64,000 nt of DNA from Cylindrodendrum hubeiense (GCA_014621425.1 JAANBB010000140.1:1-64000), one strand, 5' to 3'; counted from the first letter of the stretch, positions 44,622 through 57,184 are shown. The notes: generated by a model from the letters alone, not told the origin. Numbers and translations are program-made.

Positions 44622-46605
44622 ATGGGTAACAAATGATCACACTCTTCTAACATTATCATGGTACTGAAGTCATTTCATTATGTAACTCTAGCTGGGATTT
44701 TGTCCTAACCTTTTCTGAATAGGATGTATTTCTTGGTAAGTGATGCTATTCCTAAATCACAAACGTTTACTAACCCGCCACATTTAGTAAGAAAAAGGTG
44801 AATAATCTTCAGTGCTTACCGATTGCGAAGATGATTTCTAAAACAATCTGAATAGAAGAGGAAGTGCGACGAAAGCCGCCCCCAATGCGGAGGCTGCCAG
44901 ATGCACAATCTTGATTGTGCCTATGGACCTATTCAGCCTCGTAAACGCCACGTGTTTAAATCTAGTAGACCTCCATCTTCTGGTAAAGAACTCTTGAGTT
45001 GAAATTCTGATTTACAGTGTATCTTTACTAATCCAGTCCATTATTAAGAACACTGCACTCATGGAAAACCCGTTGGATCGGAGGACGAAGTTTACAAACA
45101 TGGCCAACCCGGTTCAGCTCACAGCCCATACTCATCTCAGGATGCTATCGACACATATGGAGATCGCAACCTACCCATCGATTTTGCTGGGTCAAACTCT
45201 ACCGGTCTGACTCTGGGGCTCTCAATATTCAGCCCCTCCTTCGAAGACTTATCAACGCATCGAAACAGGCGAGAGCTGCTCGCCCACTTCTGTACCGTTG
45301 TTTCCCGCCTCATCGTTCTCGAAGACAGATGCGAGAATCCATTTAACCGGATTGTGCTTCCACTCTGCCAACACAGCCAGCTAGTAAGAAATGCGGTTTA
45401 TGCACTGGCCAGCGCGCATCTCGAGCTGCACGGCGCAGGAAGCGGTGAAAAGGCGGCTGTCTTCTATTCTAGGTCCAATGAAAATTTGGACTGTGAAATT
45501 GACCTCAAAGGTTATGGAAAGAGGAATGAACTCCTTGCAGCCTTCGTGATATTAACCTACTACGAAGCGGTAAGTAGCATGATACAATAACATAGAATGA
45601 CGGGACTAACCGCGTGCAGTTGTTTCAAAACGGCCGGTCAACTATCATCAATAAATACCTTAATGGTATAATGAACACCCTAAGAACTGATGTTGACAAT
45701 GATTCAACCACTTTATTCCTGGAAGAAGTAGGTCTCTGCCCAAAAGTCTAGTACAAAAGTCTAAAACGCATCCACAGGCCTTTCGTTACTTCGATGTAAT
45801 TTCAGCCCTCTCATTAGGCACAGAGCCGCTTTCAAGCGCTCCTAGGTTAAGGCATCACTCTAAAACAGGAGCGCTTGGGTTCGACTTGGCGTCTCCTAAT
45901 CATCACTTCGATACTCTTCTGGGGATGTCTACTTCTCTATGGCCTATTATGCATCGTCTCGCCAGCCTTATTTCTCTCAAAAAGCAGCTCAGTAAAACCA
46001 ATCCCCTAGAGGCATTGAAAGTAGTAGTTCTGCGCGATGAGTTGGAATTTTCCGCGTCTGCCATTGAAGCTGCACTTTCCAGTTGGGAGCCGGACTCATG
46101 CATCGCAGGCGTCCCTGACGAGAACCTTGGGGGTCACTTTGAACAAACAGCAGGAACTCAGGCTCGTATGCAAGGCCTTCTCTCTAATTCCCTGGCATAT
46201 CGGCATTCGGCTCTGATATACTTATACCGGAGGATCCGTTGTCTACCGCGGAATCACAAACTGGTACAACTTCAAGTACATCTGAGTCTTGAAAATTGCA
46301 TCAAGGTGGCAAAAAGTCATGGCCCAATGGGAGCCATACTCTGGCCACTATTTATAGCAGCATGTGAGGCAACTAGCCTAAAAGACCGCGACATGGCGAC
46401 AGTATCATTTTCTACAGCACGAAAGCGGCAGGGTATGATAAATATCGAGAGAGCTTGGACGGTTGTACAAGAGGTTTGGATAAGACAAGATGAGATGGAT
46501 CTATTGGAGCTAGAAGAAATAGATAACTCAGTGGGAATAGGGTGTAGGGATGAGGTGTGGAGAACGGTCAGTAAGGATATGGGTATAGTAGTTATTCTCG
46601 GATAA
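44622..46605 (+). CDS. Zn2Cys6 transcription factor with fungal_trans_2 domain and a split zinc-cluster exon set
   Basis: Proposed exons: 44622-44625, 44723-44735, 44788-44797, 44856-44982, 45049-45569, 45620-45727 and 45778-46605, giving 536 residues. Only this splicing restores the zinc cluster: MGCISC across introns 1 and 2, KKK from a 10-nt exon, then KRKCDESRPQCGGCQMHNLD with the last Cys, a perfect CX2CX6C-X6-CX2CX6C arrangement. The regulatory domain shows STHRNRRELLAHFCTVVSRL, VLEDRCENPFNRIVLPLC, NAVYALASAHLELHG, then YRHSALIYLYRRI. The fourth intron ends at TTAAG; using the earlier TTACAG would create a TAA stop. The first exon (four coding bases) is the least certain part. It follows the first cluster regulator in tandem and may act in the same or a related pathway. 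Confidence 0.66.
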
Positions 46606-48908
46606 TGGCATGCCCGCATCGTTGTTAAATTTGTCGTTCTTCCGTTAGTTCTCTGTCGGTCCTTGTTATGTTCTTGACTACGTATAGTACCGTGGTTCGT
46701 AATGAGCCAAAAGCTGCGTCTTGGAGATATACCTCTAAGGCACCATCATCATTTCCTTTTCTCTTCAAAGCCTCGATCTATGAATTAAGCGTCGAGGCTC
46801 ATAGATTATTCTAGATATCCTCTTTTATTTACCGAGTTACGGTCACAACAGTAAAATTGGGAAGAAACGTGGTCGTGGTAGTGGTTGACGTCGTGTTAAT
46901 GAGCTCCGTGGTCGTGGCCGAGTTGACGATGATAATGTGTCGGGTGGAGATGATCGATTGGCCGGGATGACACATGAGTCAAAGGGGCCGTAGGGGATAT
47001 TTAAGGCGATGCCGGACACTCTCTTTTACAGGGCATCTTTGTCGGACTTCACAGCATCAGACGTACCTGCAGTTTTTCTTTACTTTCTTGGGCCCGGCCC
47101 AGCGGATACCACAGCCTTTAATTCTCAATGGTTTTCCCCCGTTCTTTGACAATTCTACTTCTTACCATATGATCACGTATTCTGCGCATTCGGATTGTCA
47201 AGTGCTTGCGAGGTTGAGGTGCGGTCGTGGTCCTATTACTTTGATTTAGGTGGAGATCAATTTCACTACCCTAAAGCCAGCAAAAATACGGCGGGTGGGC
47301 GTGGTTAGTTTTGCCCGGTGAGCTTTCGTACCATCTCAGTAGTGGTGGACTTGTCAATGGCCGTGGTTGAGTCGGCACTTGATTTGTACCGGTTCTTATT
47401 TGTGCAGAAACCTTCATAATTGGCAAATTGCGTGGTTGGGAAGGATTGGAAGCTTTCTATCCCTCACAAAGCTGCCTGCCAAGCAATCGGGACAAGATGG
47501 TTCTTGTCTATCTCCGGGTACCCTGTATGCACTCTTGAATCCAACGGGCTCTGATGAGCCTTCCCGGATATTACTAGCCATTTCCCCTATTCTAGAACCG
47601 AGAGATCTCCAGGCTGAAGCACAATGGGCGACGGTCAACGTCCGCGCGTATCTTCGACTCGCATTACCTGCCGACAAAGGTGAATTTTAATGTATTACAT
47701 CAATGAGTCACTTCTAAAAGCTTAATAATGCTGGGCACATGATCGCGCAACGGTCCCGAATGTCGATGATATACAATGGCGAGTAACGTAGTAGGATAAC
47801 GCAATATGCGGAGAACCGAAAAGCTCAAATCAGCACTCCAGGAAATGACCCCACGTGTGCCATTTCGACGAGATATTGGATGGCAGTACCGGCAGTTGGT
47901 ATCAAAAGCAGAGAGTGACGCATGGTGGGCATGGTGTAATCGGCTCTAGTGAACTCTCGATGCTGCATGCTGCACGCAGCACAAGCCATGTGTTTGGGAC
48001 TGGCACTCCTCGGGATGGGCTACCTAGTGTGGCATTCTGAATTGGGTATTCCACGATCATCTCGGTCGACACGAATCTGTACCTCTTTTTGGTTAGACTC
48101 ACTAAGCCCGGTTTGGTAGCTGACTCCGGTCATGGAGACCAGTCCTTTTGGAGCCGTCAGTTATTCGAAAAGTCTTGGCGGCAATGCTTACTCTCAGTGA
48201 AAGCCTTACCAATTGCGCATCGTACAAAACACGAATTTTAGTTCCAACAAGGATAAAATACCCGGTGTCGAGGGTTAATTGTGTTCTGTCGAATTCTGGA
48301 GCACGTTTCTCAGAAAAAGTGGTACTCCAAGTGGAGAGGCTAGCACCACGCGGGACAAAATAACCGGAATCTGCAGGGACGATCGATCGCTGTGAGAAAG
48401 CCAAGCTATCGCCAAGTATTTACTATTCAAAGCCTACTCGACCGGTGAAAATCACCATTGCAGGTTAGGTTAATCGTTGTGAGACATCTGTATCTTGATC
48501 ATCTCTCATTCACCAGTTCTAACCGCACTTAGTAGAAACTAGCATGCCATTCAGACATGATTGGACCAGGAGGACTCGTTGCTCGTTCTTTCTAAGGCAC
48601 CTTACCTCGATACGTAATGAGTAGTCAAGCAGCCCACACAGAAAGAATCTTGGCTGCTATACCCGGCATGGCGGCCAAGTTCGGCTTCAGTTCCGATATT
48701 TGTCAAAGGTGGCAGAAACATGGAGAATTCGATGCCTTCTTCTGGACTAACCCAGTTTGATCCGCATTGTATGAGTCTTCCTGTCTGTACTCAATGCCTA
48801 TATAACGACCATTCCTTGCTTATATTTAAACAGGCTAAGTATATCAACCAAGATTGCATTCTAAAGCTGGAAGACTAACAGGCAGTCTAGCCTTTGACCG
48901 AGTTCACC
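46606..48908. other. Gene-poor gap of 2.3 kb
   Basis: No intact gene seen. Plus-strand frames at 46974-47249 and 47367-47690 and a 100-codon minus-strand frame at 48102-48404 without an ATG are the longest. The last has somewhat protein-like composition (DSGYFVPRGASLSTW) but no family match. The final 60 bases before 48909 form the leader of the ATPase gene. Confidence 0.4.
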
Positions 48909-51900
48909 ATGGCGAAATCGATTCAGAGCAATGGCGATCACATTTCGGGACAGTCGAATGTGCCAATCTCTCGCCCAGCTCATGCTTTAACTGCAGAAAA
49001 AGTCACCGAAGAACTTCAGACAGACTCAGTTGCCGGCCTGAGTCCCGAGGACGCATTTCAGCGGTTGGCCAAGTATGAATCCAACGAGCTCGAAAAGGAA
49101 AAGGGCGTTCAGCCGTTCCAGATATTCATCGCCCAGATCGTTAACGCCATGACATTGGTACGTAAATCCGTGTCTAGCCTGATGATTCCTTCACCATTCT
49201 TATCTTCCACAGATTCTTTTACTTGCACTCGCCGCCAGTTTCGCCATTCAAGCCTGGATTGAGGGCGGTGTCTTGGCTGGACTCATCTTGATCAACATCG
49301 TCATTGGATTCCTGCAAGATTTACAAGCTGCACGGACCATTGCATCATTACAATCGTTAAACTCGCCAACCGCTCGAGTGATCCGGGCCGGCGAGAGTCA
49401 AGTCACTAATGTCGCCGATCTTGTGCCTGGCGATATCCTTGATCTCAAAACCGGTGACGTCGTCCCCGCCGACGCTCGACTTCTCGATACCGTCAACCTT
49501 GAGGTTGATGAAGCCCTTCTCACTGGTGAATCCCTCCCGGTTCGCAAGGACCCCGATGTCACGTATGATGAAGACGACCTTGGCGCTGGTGACCGACTCA
49601 ATGTTGTTTTCAGCTCTACAACTATCACCAAAGGTCGAGGCCGAGCCGTTGTGTTTGCGACTGGTATGTACACCGAGATCGGAGCCATTGCCGCTGCATT
49701 GAGGGCAGATGATGGTAAAAAGAGCATCCTCAAGCGAGATGAGAACGGACACGCCTCGGCTGGTGCTTACGTTACGTTTTGGTGTCTTCAGGTGTGGGAA
49801 TTTTGGGGAAGGTTCCTTGGCCTAACAGTCGGAACACCTCTGCAGCGGAAGCTATCTCGTCTGTTTCTTTACATCTTCGCCTTCGCCATTATTTGCACTC
49901 TCATTGTGCTAGGCGCAAACAACTTCCAAGGGCGTCGAGACGTCATAATCTACGGCGTTGCGACTGCTCTTGGCACGCTCCCAGTCACGCTTATCCTAGT
50001 TCTCACCATTACTATGGCAGCAGGCACTAAGGTGATGGTTCAGCGACACGTCCTTGTCAGAAACATGAGGAGTTTAGAGGCTTTGGGAGGTGTCACAGGT
50101 ATTTCTTCCGTCCTGCTGCCAATTAATATCTGAAACTAATCACGAATGCAGCCATCTGCTCCGATAAAACTGGCACTCTAACTCAAGGAAAAATGGTGAT
50201 GAGAATGGCATGGTTGCCAGGACACGGTACATACCAAGTCGACACATCCAACGACCCTTACAATCCGGAGGCTGGTACTGTCAAATTCACCAACGCTGAA
50301 CCTAAAGAGATGCAGACGGAGAAACAAGAAGCCTCGTCTATTAACATCAGCGAAGAAGCTCTAAAACATTCCTCGTTGCAGCGCTACCTCGAAGTGGCCT
50401 CCTTTGCCAACTTGGCGACAGTTCGAAAGGCTGAACCCGAGAAATCCGAAGGCTCAAGTGCTTGGGTGGCTCACGGTGATCCTACTGAGATTGCCATCCG
50501 AGTTTTCGCAGAGAGATTCGGCCAGAAATCTTTGTTGAATAACGATGGCTGGAAACAATTGGCTGAGTTCCCGTTCGATTCTTCCGTCAAGAAGATGTCT
50601 GTCCTCGTAGAGGACAAGGCGTCGGGGCTCGTAAATGTTTTTACCAAGGGTGCTGTCGAGCGCGTGATCGGTAGCTGTTCAACTATCAGCACATCCACTG
50701 ACACTCTTGCTCCCATCACGGCACAGTGCACGGAGCAAATTCTCGCCAATATGGAAGCTCTCGCCCGTCAGGGTCTTCGCGTGCTGGCTCTCGCTAGCCG
50801 ACCTGCCGTCCGAGTTGTCTCTGAAGCTGAAATAAAGGCTGGAACCATCAAGCGTGACGAGTTTGAGCATGATCTTGTCTTTCGCGGTCTTGTTGGCATT
50901 TATGACCCTCCGCGCCCAGAGTCGAGGCCCAGCGTCTTCAAGTGCCACCAGGCCGGTATTAGCGTCCACATGTTGACCGGCGATCATCCAGAGACGGCGC
51001 GTGCTATCGCTAAAGAGGTTGGAATCCTTCCCTCACGAATGGAACTTCTCCGACAAGACATTGCGGAGACACTTGTCATGACGGCACACGACTTCGACCG
51101 GTTGACGGATGAGGAGGTGGATCAACTACCGCAACTGCCCCTCGTCGTCGCTCGGTGCGCCCCGAACACTAAAGTCAGGATGATTGACGCATTGCATCGG
51201 CGTGGCCAGTATGTTGCCATGACAGGAGATGGAGTCAACGACTCTCCTAGCTTGAAGCGTGCAGACGTGGGCATTGCAATGGGGTTGGCCGGGTCCGACG
51301 TGGCGAAGAGGTGAGAAGCCAGACCTGAATTTATTCCTTTACCTTGAGCTAACACCGAATTAGTGCTTCTGATATTGTTCTTACAGATGATAATTTTGCC
51401 TCGATCCTAAATGCTGTGGAAGAGGGCCGGCGTATCTTTGACAATGTCCAAAAGTTCATGCTCCATGTCCTGGCTGCCAATACCGGTTTCGTCACCACTC
51501 TTCTCGTCGGCTTGGCCTACAAAGACTCTCAAGGAATATCTATCTTCCAGATTACACCTATTGAGATTCTCTTCATGTTGCTGGTAGCTGGCGCTTTTAC
51601 GGAAACTGGCCTGGGCTTTGAGTCTGCAACGCCGGATATTTTGGACCGGCCACCTCAGAGTGTGAGTTCTCACCCAGTTAAGCCCCCAGGGTTACTCATG
51701 GGCCCTATATAATGCGCATATTGCTAACCTTGACTCCCTATAGCTTAAGTATGGTGTTTTTACGCCCGAGTTCTTGGCTGACGTTTTCGCCTACGGCATC
51801 CTAATGGCTGTGTGTCTATTGAGCAGCTTTGCGATCGTTCTCTTTGGCATGAACGATGGTCAGCTCGGAAATGACTGCAACATCCAGTACTCAGAATCCT

Positions 51901-52352
51901 GTAACGCCGTGTTTCGCGCTCGCACCACATGCTTCTCAAGCATGATGTGGATTTTCCTGCTCTTCGGCTGGGAGCTTGTCGACGCAAGACGCTCCTTTTT
52001 GGACGGCGCATTCACCGACACCAAGACATGGGCATTCCGACTTTGGCGCAACAAGTTCCTCTTCTGGTCTGTCGTCATCGGCTTCGTCAGTATCATCCCT
52101 ACGATTTACATCCCTGTTCTAAACCACAATGTGTTTTTGCACTTCAATATCGACCGCGAATGGGGAATCATCGTGGCCGTGACGATGCTTTTCTTCGCCG
52201 GCGCCGAATTGTGGAAATGGGCGAAGCGAGTATACCTGAGGCGACAGAACTTGATGAGCCAGAAAAATAAGGGATCTGGAGAGGAAGACTTGGAAGCAAG
52301 AGTGTTTGAGAAGTTCTACCAAACTGACTGTAGTAGCGAAAGTTTGTGTTAG
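48909..52352 (+). CDS. P-type cation ATPase, ENA (IID, sodium/potassium efflux) type
   Basis: Exons 48909-49157, 49213-50098, 50152-51310, 51364-51661 and 51744-52352 (introns 53-82 nt) give 1066 residues. Landmarks: N-terminal cation-ATPase domain (GLSPEDAFQRLAKYESNELE), LLTGESLPV (187-190 TGES), the phosphorylation loop CSDKTGTLTQGKM with Asp383, KGAVERV, IYDPPRPESRPSVFKCHQAG, HMLTGDHPETARAIAKEVGI and the hinge TGDGVNDSP (about 736-744). These are followed by six predicted membrane helices. The combination IYDPP plus HQAGI-x-VHMLTGD is typical of fungal ENA pumps, which export Na+ or K+ at the plasma membrane under salt or alkaline stress. A Ca2+ pump is less likely. The ATG at 48909 has an ACC context and directly precedes the N-domain. 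Confidence 0.86.
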
Positions 52353-52804
52353 AAGGCCGAGCGAAATGGACAAGGGCGATGGGATCAATGCATAAGCGTG
52401 GGTGATATCCATGAGTAATAAATATTCTTTCTCATTTCTAGCAAAAGACTGTGAGCACAAACGCCCTGAGACATATTTTTAATTGAAAACCAGATCCCAG
52501 ATGAAATGAAGTTGCATCCAGGCACAGATGTGACTCGGTCTCAATCGGACCCGAAAGCAAACCGGGGCTAGTCTATAAACGGTTAAGGCGCCCCGATGTC
52601 CGAGAGGCCGGAAGCATCCCCGCTTGTGACGGACAGTAGAAACCGCCGGCCTCTCTCTCCATGTCAGCATCGGCGATATATTGTGCGTGCAACTTGGGTT
52701 GGTAGCCTTATAAAAGGAATGGAGGAGAACGTAAATATTTAGACATACCATATCCATGCATTTCAGCACCTGCACTCACTTCCAGACAAACACACACACA
52801 CAAA
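52353..52804. other. Intergenic, promoter of the FAD monooxygenase
   Basis: About 450 bases; contains a TATA box (52709-52715) and an (AC)n tract immediately before the ATG. No other gene. Confidence 0.5.
52709..52715 (+). promoter_or_regulatory. TATA box of the FAD monooxygenase gene
   Basis: TATAAAA, 96 bases before the start codon at 52805, followed by an AC-rich leader. Position and sequence fit a core promoter element. Confidence 0.5.
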
Positions 52805-54064
52805 ATGCCCTTTCAACCACGAATTGCCATCGTCGGCGGCGGACCCTCCGGCTTGGCACTCGGCCTGCTGTTGCGGCAACGCGGCCTTTACCCCACGATT
52901 TACGAGTTGCGAAATAAGATGACGCCGGAAGAGCTCGCTAAACCGTCCGGTGTGCTGGATCTCCACGAGGAGTCTGGACTGATGGTGATGCGCGAGTGTG
53001 GCCTGTGGGACGAATTCCAGGCTTCCACAGGCGACTGCTCTGAGGAGTGTCGCGTCCTCGACCCCCAGGGCAATGTGCTTCACACCGACAAGGGCGAGTT
53101 ATCGACTCGCCCGGAAATTTCTCGTCACGCATTGACAACCATTCTGATGAAGAATATTCCCTCAAACTCAATCAAGTGGAACCAGAAGATCACTGCCGTA
53201 CGGGACGCCCGAAACACTACCACAGGAGCGGTTGAGATCACGCTCGACCTGGGTGTAAACAGCACCGCGACATACGACTTTGTCGTCGGCGCCGATGGTG
53301 CGTGGTCCCGGGTGCGAAAGCTACTTACGGACGCCAAACCGTTTTACACCGGCGCGCAGTACGTGACGGCGACATTAAGACATGCGTCGACCAAGTTCCC
53401 ACATCTGGCGGAACTGAGTGGCTCGGGCGCGTTCCTTGCGCTCGGTGGTGGGAAGGGCATACTGTCCCACCGCGGCCCACAAGACTCAATTCGTGTATGC
53501 GCAGCCGTGAACACACCACACGAGGACTGGGTGAAGGTCGCCGGATTGGAAGGGAAGACAACGGCCGAGGTCAAGACGGCGTTGCTAGGTGACGAGAACC
53601 TCTTCGCCAAGTGGGCGCCCGAACTACAGGACCTATTCGCTACGGCGTGCGACGAGGAGACCAAGGACAACGGTGGCCCTGCCGACATTTTGCCTCTATA
53701 TTCTCTCCCCATTGGTACCCGCTGGGAGTATCGCACAGGCGCAACACTCATTGGCGACGCAGCTCACCTGATGACACCGTGGGCTGGTGAAGGCGTCAAC
53801 TTGGCGCTGTGGGATTCGCTGGACCTGGCGCATGCGCTGGCAGCTGTGCCGGAAGCAGAAGATGCAGCCGCATGGCAGGCCGCGCTCGAGCCACGGATCC
53901 GCGAGTTCGAGGAGACTATGGCAACCCGGACAAAGGAGAAGGCAGAGGAGACGGCCAAGAACCAGAAGATGTTTTTGTCTGAAAATGGTGGGCAGGTTTT
54001 GGCCGACATGTTCAAGATGTACGAGAAAATGGCGGCTGCTGGCGGCCCACCTGGAAAGCGATAA
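52805..54064 (+). CDS. FAD-dependent monooxygenase, TetX/salicylate-hydroxylase-like
   Basis: An intronless frame of 419 residues. The Rossmann fold opens at once with IAIVGGGPSGLALGLLLRQR (8-27). Next come an ELRNK acidic strand end, the Arg-containing STRPEISRHAL helix, the DFVVGADGAWSRVR motif (about 157-170) that touches both FAD and NADPH, and GATLIGDAAHLMTPWAGEGV (about 315-334), which binds the flavin ribityl/phosphate. This is a class A flavoprotein monooxygenase; the short length and LMTPWAGEGVN spelling resemble the TetX-like branch rather than phenol hydroxylases. Such enzymes hydroxylate aromatic or polyketide substrates; the true substrate is unknown. The lack of a partner biosynthetic gene argues for detoxification, but this is inference. 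The ATG follows an AC-rich leader. Confidence 0.85.
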   Translation: MPFQPRIAIVGGGPSGLALGLLLRQRGLYPTIYELRNKMTPEELAKPSGVLDLHEESGLMVMRECGLWDEFQASTGDCSEECRVLDPQGNVLHTDKGELSTRPEISRHALTTILMKNIPSNSIKWNQKITAVRDARNTTTGAVEITLDLGVNSTATYDFVVGADGAWSRVRKLLTDAKPFYTGAQYVTATLRHASTKFPHLAELSGSGAFLALGGGKGILSHRGPQDSIRVCAAVNTPHEDWVKVAGLEGKTTAEVKTALLGDENLFAKWAPELQDLFATACDEETKDNGGPADILPLYSLPIGTRWEYRTGATLIGDAAHLMTPWAGEGVNLALWDSLDLAHALAAVPEAEDAAAWQAALEPRIREFEETMATRTKEKAEETAKNQKMFLSENGGQVLADMFKMYEKMAAAGGPPGKR

Positions 54065-54639
54065 GCTGGAAGCACGGGATTCACGAAATAGAGACTGAAT
54101 CAGTATATACAACAGGCTGCGTTACATAGACACTCCGCTTTTTGTGCCAAGCAATTGATAGACAATGGCTTTTCTGCTCTTCCATTTAATTATTGTTGTG
54201 ATGTCCAAGGGTCTCTGTGTCCCAGCGCTCGTAAGATGCACCCCGCTGTCGCGACCCATTATCGGACCCTCTCGTCAGCGTCGGCGCCAGAACAAAACAA
54301 GCGTCTGGTGCGCCTTTTGAGCGCGCAATCCCCGGACAATTCTTCACCGACATTAGCAACTATTTCAACATCCTAATGGCAATCGCTACAGAGGATTTTT
54401 GGACTCGGGTCTTTCGCAGCAGGAACCAGCCACTTCCACTTCAGCAACTTCAGCAACTTCAGCCACTAAACCAGTCAAAGCCAGCTTAAGCTTAGTCTTG
54501 TCTTCAACTCCACACCAGAGATACCTCAGGACGTTTCTCGCAGACTCACGGATAACTTCAACCAAATCAATTCATGAGTCCAAGTAATGAATTTTAGTTA
54601 GCGAATCTCAATACCTGGAAACACCTCGAAGTCGCCAAG
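54065..54639. other. Intergenic with a small 9-nt tandem repeat
   Basis: About 575 bases. Three copies of a CTTCAGCAA-like unit occur around 54438-54470, in a frame of only 62 codons that is not supported as a gene. The rest is the leader of the next gene. Confidence 0.45.
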
Positions 54640-57184
54640 ATGTCGGCATCCAATGCGGGTGAGAGCAATAGCTCCGATCTCGTGGACCTAACCAGCAATA
54701 TCGGCACCTGGGTTGGGGCCACTATCGGGATTATCGCGCTTGTCGGAGTGATTGCTCCATTCCTCGCCATACAAGCCTCGCTCAGCGACAACAACCGGGC
54801 TATGAACGCTGTTCAAGATCTGCCGCAAAAGTACGTGACACGCGGGTATCGTCTAACCAAAGGCCTGCGTGTCCTGCGCCGGATTCGTGTACCCGACCTC
54901 TCGCCTGGCTACATCACCAATGCGCCAGATACCACGAGGTTAGTGCCGTTGCGTGCTGCACTGGGTCGCTGGGTGTTGCGGCCTCGCGATTATCTTCCGT
55001 GGAACACTGGCTGGGCAAAGCTCGCTGAGGTCATCGAAGCGTATGAGGTACGCGATGCAGCGAGCAATAGCCCGGTGGAGCTTGGTGTTAAAGGAGGTGG
55101 AACACTTGAGGTCGTGAACAGCCGAACAGCTTTGGTTGTCAATAAGCATTGGATCCTACTGCTTGGTTTGCTAGGGCGATACGGAAAGCGTAGGGATAAG
55201 GGCGTACTGCAAAGGACGGGGATCAGGCGAGACTTTGAGGGCGAGCGCGCTTCAATTCGACACTTCGAACTACAGACAGAGGAGAAAAAGAAGGAAAAGA
55301 AGGTGATGCGGGAGTCGACCGCGTTTGAATGGGTACGGAAGAAGAAAGACTCGCGCCCTTGGTCTCCTACTTATCATGGCTCGCGTTCATCTGACACTAG
55401 TTCCGACGAAAGCAGTTTTGACGAATCTGACAGCGAGGTTATTTCGTTGCGACGCAGCGCTTATGGTGAGTGGACATTGGACAAGAAGGTGCAGTCAAAG
55501 ATTCATGGAGCCACGGGCACTATGCAAGACCTAGGACGACACAAGGGCTCTTGGAGCTATCTCACGTCCATTTCGTTTGTCCCTCACACTGCTCGAGAGA
55601 CTTTTGCCCCAGGGACATTGGAGAGAGTTGATAAAGCCTCTATACAGACTCTATTCTGGCTCGCCAATGGTTTCCTCCCATGTGGCCGTACAACAGAGGG
55701 CAGGCAAACTGTAATATCGATGGAGAGTCCTGCTGGGGAAATTGAGGCGTCAGATCAACTCTTCCGAGACCATGATTCCCCAGAGAACTTACCTGCATTT
55801 TCTCTTCAGGAATCGCTCGACATCCCCATGTCTATGGGCAACGCTATGAAGTGTCTGGGAATTCCGGAACCAAAAGTTTTGCAGTTTCTTCCAATTCACA
55901 CATCGAGTTCGCCCCCACATCAACGGGGCGATAATGAACCGGGCACGAGTGACGGAAAACGTTTGGATAGAAATCAGGAGGATCATAGTGCGTCGGGCGA
56001 TGAGAAAGACACGCCGCGGATAAGGTCGACAACTTTGAGGATTCGAGGTCCGTGGGTACATTATTCCAAGTATGTTGGAGAGGCCAGCTGGGTGTTCCTC
56101 AGGAAGGACCTCGAACGACCACTTGCCGTCTTGCTTGGTCTCGATTGGGACGATTGGGGATTTCTGATACAGAAAGATCAGTTCTGGATTTCGATATTGA
56201 AGAACGCAACCGCCATCCTGAAGCAGGATACCGTACGCGAACCAGCTTTTGCCGGCTCTCTTGGGCTGACATCTCAAATGAAAGCGTTCAGATGGATAGT
56301 CCGAAGTAAATTTCACCCTCAGAAACTTGCTGACTATATGAACTTGGACCAATTTCTGTCGACCTCAGTTCAGGAGTCCGAGGTTTTACCCCTTCGCTTG
56401 GCACTTGGAACTCTATTCATCATGGATGCTTCATTCAGGGGGGCGATTGAGAAGGTCTGCGAGCGACTGAGCAAAAATACTGAAGATCATAGTGATGACC
56501 GCCCGGAATCTGAGAAGCTGGCTGAAGAAAAGGAGTTGCTAGAGGATCTGGAAAATATCGAGAAAGATTACTGGAAGAAAATAGCTCCCAGGTCGGAAGA
56601 GAAGGACGCAGATTCCGATGCCTCCGTTTCCAATGATGACGAGGCGGAGGTGACTGAAGAAACGTGGACGCGATTTTCTCTCCGACATCTGGATATTGCT
56701 ACACTTGAATTGTTCCGAATCGAATATGAACTTGATGCGGTAAGCCAGGTAATAACCCTCGAGGTGAGAATGCACGTTCGCTAATATCCTATCACAGGAT
56801 CCAACGGGGGTCATGATTAAGCGGTGGGTGCCCGAATGGGAACAAAATATTCTCTGGGATCACACTGCCAAGTCCCGTGCTCTCGCGGAGAGGCGAAAGG
56901 AAGATGAAGAAAAGCGCGTTGGAGTCTTGGAATATGAATACACGTCCAAGCAACTCAAGTGGTATCTGGATGAGAAGACCAAGACCGACTCTCGGTCGTG
57001 GCACCTTAACGAGGACTTGGTCAGGGCACCTTCGAGTGAGAGGACCGTGGTCATATCGGAGAATGAGATTGTGCTAGTTGGGCTGTGGGCAGCGAATCGA
57101 GCGGCGCTCTGGCTTAGCTCGCAAGATTCCAAGCCGCTGCTGGATTTCATTGAGGACCTTGATCCTCATGTTTATGTTTTGTAG
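54640..57184 (+). CDS. Unknown fungal protein with one N-terminal membrane helix
   Basis: Exons 54640-56739 and 56798-57184 (58-nt intron, GTAAGC...CACAG) encode 828 residues. After a short polar start there is one clear membrane segment (VGATIGIIALVGVIAPFLAI, about residues 26-45), then a conserved-looking basic region (YRLTKGLRVLRRIRVPDLSP; LGRWVLRPRDYLPWNTGWAK). A charged Ser/Asp linker with two acidic low-complexity patches follows, and then mostly helical sequence rich in Trp (VHYSKYVGEASWVFLR; LGLDWDDWGF; LWAANRAALWLSS). No enzyme motif is visible and I cannot name a family. It converges with a NACHT receptor whose stop lies only 280 bases away; such membrane proteins could in principle be partners of the receptor, but there is no direct evidence. 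Confidence 0.72.

Noticed and set aside
44622..46605. Second cluster regulator considered a pseudogene because of a TAA near 45046 and a missing first CX2C
   Set aside because: A TTAAG acceptor skips the stop, and two short exons restore all six cysteines in frame, so a functional gene is the simpler reading.
52353..54064. ENA ATPase and FAD monooxygenase considered as a secondary-metabolite cluster
   Set aside because: No backbone synthase, regulator or other tailoring enzyme is adjacent; proximity of the two genes alone is not evidence.
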